Shown piece after piece: positions 59,956 through 64,000 of a stretch of DNA of 64,000 bases (positions within the stretch are counted from its first letter, which is position 1; every line of letters begins with the position of its first letter). Both the position numbers and the translations under genes were made by a program. Below the pieces are notes generated by a model. The model was not told where the DNA came from, made no database searches, and was given only the letters and a program-made list of their open reading frames with translations. Source of the DNA: Cystobacter fuscus (GTDB lineage: Bacteria > Myxococcota > Myxococcia > Myxococcales > Myxococcaceae); NCBI RefSeq assembly GCF_002305875.1, contig NZ_CP022098.1, forward strand, positions 11,780,001 through 11,844,000, read 5' to 3'.

Positions 59956-59966
59956 CTCGGCGTTCC

Positions 59967-61523
59967 TCAAAGCCCGGTGCTCTCGATGGACTCCACCCAC
60001 CGACGGGCGTCCAACCCGCCTCGGGCGAAGTCCGACATCAGCTCGAACACCACATCCGAAAAACCTCCCACGTTGAGGATGTCCTCACGCTCCGGAGCCT
60101 GGGTCGTCCGGTAGGGCTGGAGATCGATGCACATCAGCCGTGCGTTCGGGTTGCGGCGCCGGAAGAGCTCCCACTGTCGCAGCGTCTCCGTCCCCGCCCC
60201 CGCTCGCGCGTCCACCCACGACTCGTTGTCCGACACGAAGATCACCAGCTCTCCCTTCGCCTGGCGCGCGTTCAGCCACGCCAGTGGCGCACTGCAGCTC
60301 GTCCCGCCACCACCCACCGCCGCCAGCCGCTGGGCGTTGGTCATGATGCTGTCGCGCGCGTGGAGCGTCAGCGGCACCACGTCATGGTCGAAGGGCACCA
60401 CCTGCGTGCCCGGATTGCGGCGCAGCATGGCCGCCGCCAGCAGCGCGGCCACGTCCACGCAGCGCACCGCCGTCGTCGCTCCCTCGCGATGACCCGTCAC
60501 CGGCGACTGCATGGAGCCCGAGACGTCCACGCAGACATAGGCCCGGCCGTCCACGCGCGGCACGTTCTCGATGGCCACCTCCATGGCTTCCTCCACCGCA
60601 TCGCGCACCCGCGCGGGCACCTGGCGCCCCACCGCGCGCCACGTCGCCAGGAGCTGGTACGGGAACACCCGTGCCCGCCGCACCTCCGCTGGATCCGCCA
60701 GCCGCCGGGCGATCATCTTCTCCATGCCCGACTCGCCAAAGACGCCGTGCCGGGCGAAGGTGTTGAGGTTCATCCGCGTCATCTGCCAGGAGGCCCCCTG
60801 GGCGATGCGTACCCACGCCGCCGTCTTCAGGGGCAGGGAGGTGAGCAGTTGGAAGGGCACCTCCGGCACCTCGCGCGAGGAGGGGCGGACCTTGAAGTCC
60901 TCGTAGTGGGCCACCAGCTCCGGCAACGCCTCGCGCGCGTGGGGCCGGCCCAGCAGGTAGCCATAGAAGGCCTCGCGCCGGGCCGTCTTCGGCTTGGGGT
61001 GCACCATGCGGATGATGTCCGCCAACGAGGGGGACTGGCCCACCGAGTCACGAAAGAGCGTGTCCTCGTCGCGCGCGTCCAGCCACTCGCGCACCAGGCG
61101 CTTGGGGAGGCTACCCAGCGAGCGGCGAGCCACGAGCCCCGAGCGCATGATCTGCACGAAGGTGCGCAGCATGCGGCCGTTGTCGATGACACGCGGGAAG
61201 ACGCGGGGCAACAGCTCGGGCCCGAGCACCGAGAGCACCGCGCACAGCAGCGCCGGGGTGTCCTTCATGTAGCCACGGTGGCGGCAGTAGAGGGCCGTGC
61301 GCGCCACGAACTCCGGTTCCACCTGGCCGCTCAGCGCGAGCAACTGGTCGAGCTGCACCTCGGCCGCGGCGTAGAAGGTGCCGTTGAGGCAACCGGTGGC
61401 CGCGTACTGGGCCAGCGCGTGCCGGGGCGTGAAGCTGAAGGCGGGAGCGCCCTCCTCGTTGAGGGCATCGGGCCGGGGCATCGCCGGGCCGCGAGTGGTC
61501 TGGAAGAGGGACAGGTTCGCCAT
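59967..61523 (-). CDS. rsr: Ro60-like TROVE/vWA protein
   Basis: A 518-residue ring-forming RNA-binding protein. The TROVE domain (about residues 25-325) starts FSFTPRHALAQYAATGCLNG; the vWA domain (325-515) has the metal (MIDAS) motif D-V-S-G-S-M (333-338) and a later D-x-E. In animals and bacteria Ro60/Rsr binds misfolded RNA and Y RNAs and acts in RNA quality control or repair. ATG 61523 fits the family start. A near-consensus -24/-12 promoter is just upstream. No rtcB or rtcA ligase gene is nearby. Confidence 0.9.
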   Translation of the reverse strand: MANLSLFQTTRGPAMPRPDALNEEGAPAFSFTPRHALAQYAATGCLNGTFYAAAEVQLDQLLALSGQVEPEFVARTALYCRHRGYMKDTPALLCAVLSVLGPELLPRVFPRVIDNGRMLRTFVQIMRSGLVARRSLGSLPKRLVREWLDARDEDTLFRDSVGQSPSLADIIRMVHPKPKTARREAFYGYLLGRPHAREALPELVAHYEDFKVRPSSREVPEVPFQLLTSLPLKTAAWVRIAQGASWQMTRMNLNTFARHGVFGESGMEKMIARRLADPAEVRRARVFPYQLLATWRAVGRQVPARVRDAVEEAMEVAIENVPRVDGRAYVCVDVSGSMQSPVTGHREGATTAVRCVDVAALLAAAMLRRNPGTQVVPFDHDVVPLTLHARDSIMTNAQRLAAVGGGGTSCSAPLAWLNARQAKGELVIFVSDNESWVDARAGAGTETLRQWELFRRRNPNARLMCIDLQPYRTTQAPEREDILNVGGFSDVVFELMSDFARGGLDARRWVESIESTGL

Positions 61524-61535
61524 GCCCCTGCCTTG

Positions 61536-61551
61536 AGCATCAGGCGTGCCA
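61536..61551 (-). promoter_or_regulatory. Candidate sigma-54 promoter of rsr
   Basis: On the minus strand TGGCACG-CCTG-ATGCT (61551-61536) matches TGGCACG-N4-TTGCT with one mismatch and the required GG-N10-GC spacing. The transcript would start near 61526, only a few nt before the ATG, so the leader would be very short. Known bacterial rsr-rtc operons are sigma-54 dependent, which supports it. Confidence 0.55.
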
Positions 61552-61609
61552 TGTCATCCGCCAGGGGGCTCCTCCACGTAAACCCGCGTTTCGTCGGGGG
61601 CCTGCCTGA

Positions 61610-61864
61610 CTGGGGTCGGGAGCCGCCCCGAACAGGCCTATCCCATGGGATAAAAACCTAGCCCGTCGAATAGAAAGGCTCCGGGCACAGGTCTCGGCTC
61701 ACATCGAAGCAGGAAAGACGCCCGAGAGGACCCGCAGCCTCTCGCGTATGGCCATTGACTGCTCGGCGTACAAGGCGTTCTTCGGGTTCAGGCCCGAGAG
61801 GACCTTTGGCGCGCACGTCGAGGTCGCCGAGGCTGAGGGGAGTGGCGACCCCTCAGCCCGATGA
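61610..61864 (+). pseudogene. Possible gene remnant
   Basis: An open frame of 84 codons with a coding look (RIERLRAQVSAHIEAGKTPE, later AYKAFFGFRPERTFGAHVEV) but no ATG, GTG or TTG with a ribosome-binding site until an internal ATG. It may be a decayed gene tail. No family was recognised. Confidence 0.25.
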
Positions 61865-61927
61865 TGGATTGGGGCCTGCGGGTGCTGGAGAAGCGATACG
61901 GCCGGGGACCGTCAGGCAGCGGACGCG

Positions 61928-63547
61928 CTACGGGGCCGGCACCAGGAGGCCCACGCCTTGCTCCGCCCACTCGGTACCGGTCGCCGTGCGCAGGTCATCC
62001 ACCGGCAGGGGCAGGTGCTCCCAGATCGTCGGATTCTCCGAGGGGACCTTGTTGGTATTGGCGGAGCGCGCCCGGTACAGCTCCGCGTCGTGCATCACCA
62101 GCGCGCCCGCCGGATACGCGACCTCGGGTGAGCCCGTGGCCAGGGTGGCGCGGTCCGTCCACATCTCGAGCCGCCGGGTGGGCGTCCCCTCGGGCAGGCC
62201 GGTGGCGATGAAGCGCAGGGCGGCCACGGGGCCATTCACATTGCCCGTTGCCGTCACGTTGCCCACGCTCCCGCTTCCCCCGGTGATTCCCGAGACGAGC
62301 TTGCGACTGCCCTCCCACCTGTTGTCCTTCAGCGCCGTGGGCGACGTGACGGCCGAGGCCAGGCGGAAGACCACGCCCGGGTCCGTCGAGGAGGGATAGA
62401 CGGCCGTGTAGCCGAAATCGAGCCCGCGGAACGCATTGCGCTCCCAGAGATAGCTCGAGCCGGCGCCCGACGTTCCCCCCATGTAGATACCCAGGTTCAG
62501 TGTGTCCGCGAAGTAATTGTCCGTGAAGCGCACGTCCAGCGGCGCGTCCCCCGTCTCCGCGCCCGCGAAGAAGTTCAACAGCGCGGCGGCCCCACCGAGG
62601 AAGACATTGTGGTGGAAGTGGATGTGGCCACCCCGCACCTGTGCCTGGGAGTTGTTGTCCTGGTAGGCCTGGAAGGCGGCGCGCCAGTCCAGCGCGCCGA
62701 AGGCGAAGACGTTGTGGTGCACCTCCGTGCCATCCCCGAGGTTCTGCGATTGCAAGGCTTCCGTTCCGGTTCGCACGAACCGGTTGTTGTAGAGCTTCAG
62801 ACCCGACACCAGGGGCGTGGGTGCGCCCTGGGTCGAGCCAAGATAGAGGGCCTCGCTCGCGGTGTCGTGGATGTAGAGATCATGCAGCCGGAGGCCATCC
62901 AGCGGTGGCACGGTGTCGCCGCTCTTCGCCTGGTTGATACGCAGCCCCGCGAAGCCGGCACGGGTGATCTCCACGAACTCCACCTCGAACTGGTGTGCCC
63001 CCCCGATGCCCAGGCCCATGTGCCCATCGCTCAGGAACATGTCGTCGCTCAGGAAGCCGTAGCGGGCCCGGGACGTGGCGTAGGCGCCGCACCGGTGACC
63101 CGGAAAATCCGCGTGGCCCGTCCCCGAGACCGGGTCATACCGGCCCGTGAGCACCCAGTTCGCGCCGCCGCTCAGGCTCCAGATGTAGCCTTGCGTGCTG
63201 CCCGCGGGAGGACGGATGACGACCTGTCCCCCCGTGTTGGTGATGACCAGCGGCCGGTCCGCGCTACGCTGTGGCAGGTTGCCCAGGTTGATGAGCTTGT
63301 ACGTGCCCGCGGGGACGTAGAGCCGGTCCAGCGTGCTCCAGTCCACCTCCTTGAAGCGCGTCTGCACGTCTGGAACGTAGAGTTCTCCGCTCGTGCCCGG
63401 TCCGGGCAGGGTGAAGGTCTTCGTCGGAGGGCCGAACCGGCCGAAAGCCTCACAAGCACTGGCGTTCGTTCCCCCATCCGACGGGGCATCCTGGCAGCCC
63501 GCGGTGGCCAGGGTGAAGACGGCGACGGCGAAGAGACTCCGGGTCAT
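61928..63547 (-). CDS. Parallel beta-helix lipoprotein
   Basis: A 539-residue lipoprotein (lipobox ATAGC). Residues about 60-430 are a right-handed parallel beta-helix of the pectate-lyase kind, with repeated N-x-F, H-H-N-V-F and F-x-D-N-Y-F turns (VHHNVFAFG, FHHNVFLGG, FTDNYFADT). The last 70 residues (YPAGALVMHDAELYRARSAN, then a W and a D) look like a CBM5/12-like carbohydrate-binding repeat. It may bind or cut a polysaccharide outside the cell, but catalytic residues are not evident. Confidence 0.8.
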   Translation of the reverse strand: MTRSLFAVAVFTLATAGCQDAPSDGGTNASACEAFGRFGPPTKTFTLPGPGTSGELYVPDVQTRFKEVDWSTLDRLYVPAGTYKLINLGNLPQRSADRPLVITNTGGQVVIRPPAGSTQGYIWSLSGGANWVLTGRYDPVSGTGHADFPGHRCGAYATSRARYGFLSDDMFLSDGHMGLGIGGAHQFEVEFVEITRAGFAGLRINQAKSGDTVPPLDGLRLHDLYIHDTASEALYLGSTQGAPTPLVSGLKLYNNRFVRTGTEALQSQNLGDGTEVHHNVFAFGALDWRAAFQAYQDNNSQAQVRGGHIHFHHNVFLGGAAALLNFFAGAETGDAPLDVRFTDNYFADTLNLGIYMGGTSGAGSSYLWERNAFRGLDFGYTAVYPSSTDPGVVFRLASAVTSPTALKDNRWEGSRKLVSGITGGSGSVGNVTATGNVNGPVAALRFIATGLPEGTPTRRLEMWTDRATLATGSPEVAYPAGALVMHDAELYRARSANTNKVPSENPTIWEHLPLPVDDLRTATGTEWAEQGVGLLVPAP

Positions 63548-63717
63548 ACGTGGCGGCTCCTGGCGACAAGAGAAAGCCCTGAGCCTACCCTGTGCCGCGC
63601 CACCGTTGCACGGACGCCCGAGGAACGGCTTCAGCGAGTCGCTGGAGGAGTGGGTCTACTACAGCCCCGCTGGGGCCATCCGCGTGGGCAATCCCAACTG
63701 CTCCACCCTGGCAAGAT

Positions 63718-64000
63718 TCAGGGAGAGACGGAAAAAGGCAGCGAGCGGAAGTCCTCCGCGAGCCACGTGGGGTCTTCGTTCGACAGGACGTCGCGCGGGA
63801 ACGTGGTGCTCAATGCCAGACACCGGGCGCCCGCGGCCCGGCCCGCTCGCAGCCCGAGCACCGAGTCCTCGATCACCACGCAGGCGGAGGGCGCCACGCC
63901 CAGGGCCGCCGCCGCCTTCAGGTACACCTCGGGATCGGGCTTGCCCCGGGTGACCTCCGCCGCCGTCACCCGGACCGGGAACAGCTCGCTCAACCCCAGC
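63718..64000 (-). CDS. HAD-family phosphatase, 5' part beyond window
   Basis: The C-terminal 94 codons of a HAD-IA (beta-phosphoglucomutase-like) hydrolase. The frame runs off the right end of the window. It has K-P-D-P-E-V-Y (motif III Lys and the loop), [20 protein letters not shown] (motif IV Asp pair) and LSTTFP. Motifs I and II with the nucleophilic Asp lie outside. Confidence 0.8.
   Translation of the reverse strand, partial: LGLSELFPVRVTAAEVTRGKPDPEVYLKAAAALGVAPSACVVIEDSVLGLRAGRAAGARCLALSTTFPRDVLSNEDPTWLAEDFRSLPFSVSP

Larger units (their letters stand above)
61524..61927. other. Intergenic region with rsr promoter and an open stretch
   Basis: A 404-nt divergent-tail gap. It holds the candidate sigma-54 promoter (61536-61551) and an 84-codon open plus-strand stretch (61610-61864) without a clear start. 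Nothing else was recognised. Confidence 0.5.

Noticed and set aside
63590-63717. Coding-like stretch (SESLEEWVYYSPAG) before the HAD gene
   Set aside because: It has no start or end of its own that I could support; it may be a fragment, but evidence is too thin for a feature.

Overview
The window looks like a chromosomal piece of a predatory or social myxobacterium, most likely of the Cystobacterineae (Myxococcus, Cystobacter, Archangium or Melittangium type). The evidence is very high GC with GC-rich third codon positions, an adjacent traA-traB pair with a MYXO-CTERM tail (the outer-membrane-exchange system of Myxococcus), an Oar-like TonB-dependent receptor, many exported lipoproteins, a kinase-like STAND protein and an orphan terpene synthase. 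No rRNA, tRNA, CRISPR array or intact transposase is visible. The species cannot be named from the sequence alone.

Left part (1-16.9 kb): a dienelactone hydrolase, a membrane protein, a phosphoesterase/lipoprotein pair, a thioredoxin-like lipoprotein, an NtrC-type response regulator, a dynamin-like GTPase, then an XRE repressor followed by traA-traB. The same CTACA-N-TGTAG palindrome precedes both the XRE gene and traA, so the repressor probably controls itself and outer-membrane exchange. An Ig-like lipoprotein, an LMF1-like membrane protein and a metallo-beta-lactamase-fold protein follow.

Middle (16.9-49.2 kb): an Oar-like receptor with a lipoprotein partner, a KefC-type antiporter, DctA, a second dynamin-like GTPase, a pseudokinase-STAND fusion, an M23 peptidase, TfoX-N, an acyl-CoA ligase, two small envelope proteins, an ADP-ribosylglycohydrolase, and a partial ATP synthase operon (atpG-atpD-x-atpC) with a good sigma-70-type promoter. 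Next come a SanA-like protein, a PerM-type transporter, a SUKH protein with a histone-H1-like tail, a terpene synthase, an M3 peptidase, a 53-residue Cys-rich exported peptide paired with a Cys-rich anchored protein, and a histidine kinase/CDP-alcohol phosphotransferase pair.

Right part (49.2-64 kb) is more accessory. It has an ArsR-SRPBCC operon with an operator inside its promoter, a B3-type metallo-beta-lactamase, and a six-gene tetR operon of dehydrogenases and membrane enzymes bracketed by two direct copies of a roughly 100-bp MITE-like element. It continues with a tyrosyl-tRNA synthetase of alphaproteobacterial look whose Shine-Dalgarno sits in a hairpin. Last come a Ro60-like TROVE/vWA protein, a beta-helix lipoprotein and the edge of a HAD phosphatase.

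The most interesting object is at 59.8-61.6 kb. Just downstream of the Ro60-like gene lie two 59-nt hairpin elements, 74 bp apart. Their loops are identical and their stems differ by three compensated base-pair changes. Such a pattern is expected of a structured RNA, and Ro60 proteins bind small RNAs (Y RNAs). A near-consensus sigma-54 promoter precedes the gene, as in known rsr/rtc RNA-repair operons.
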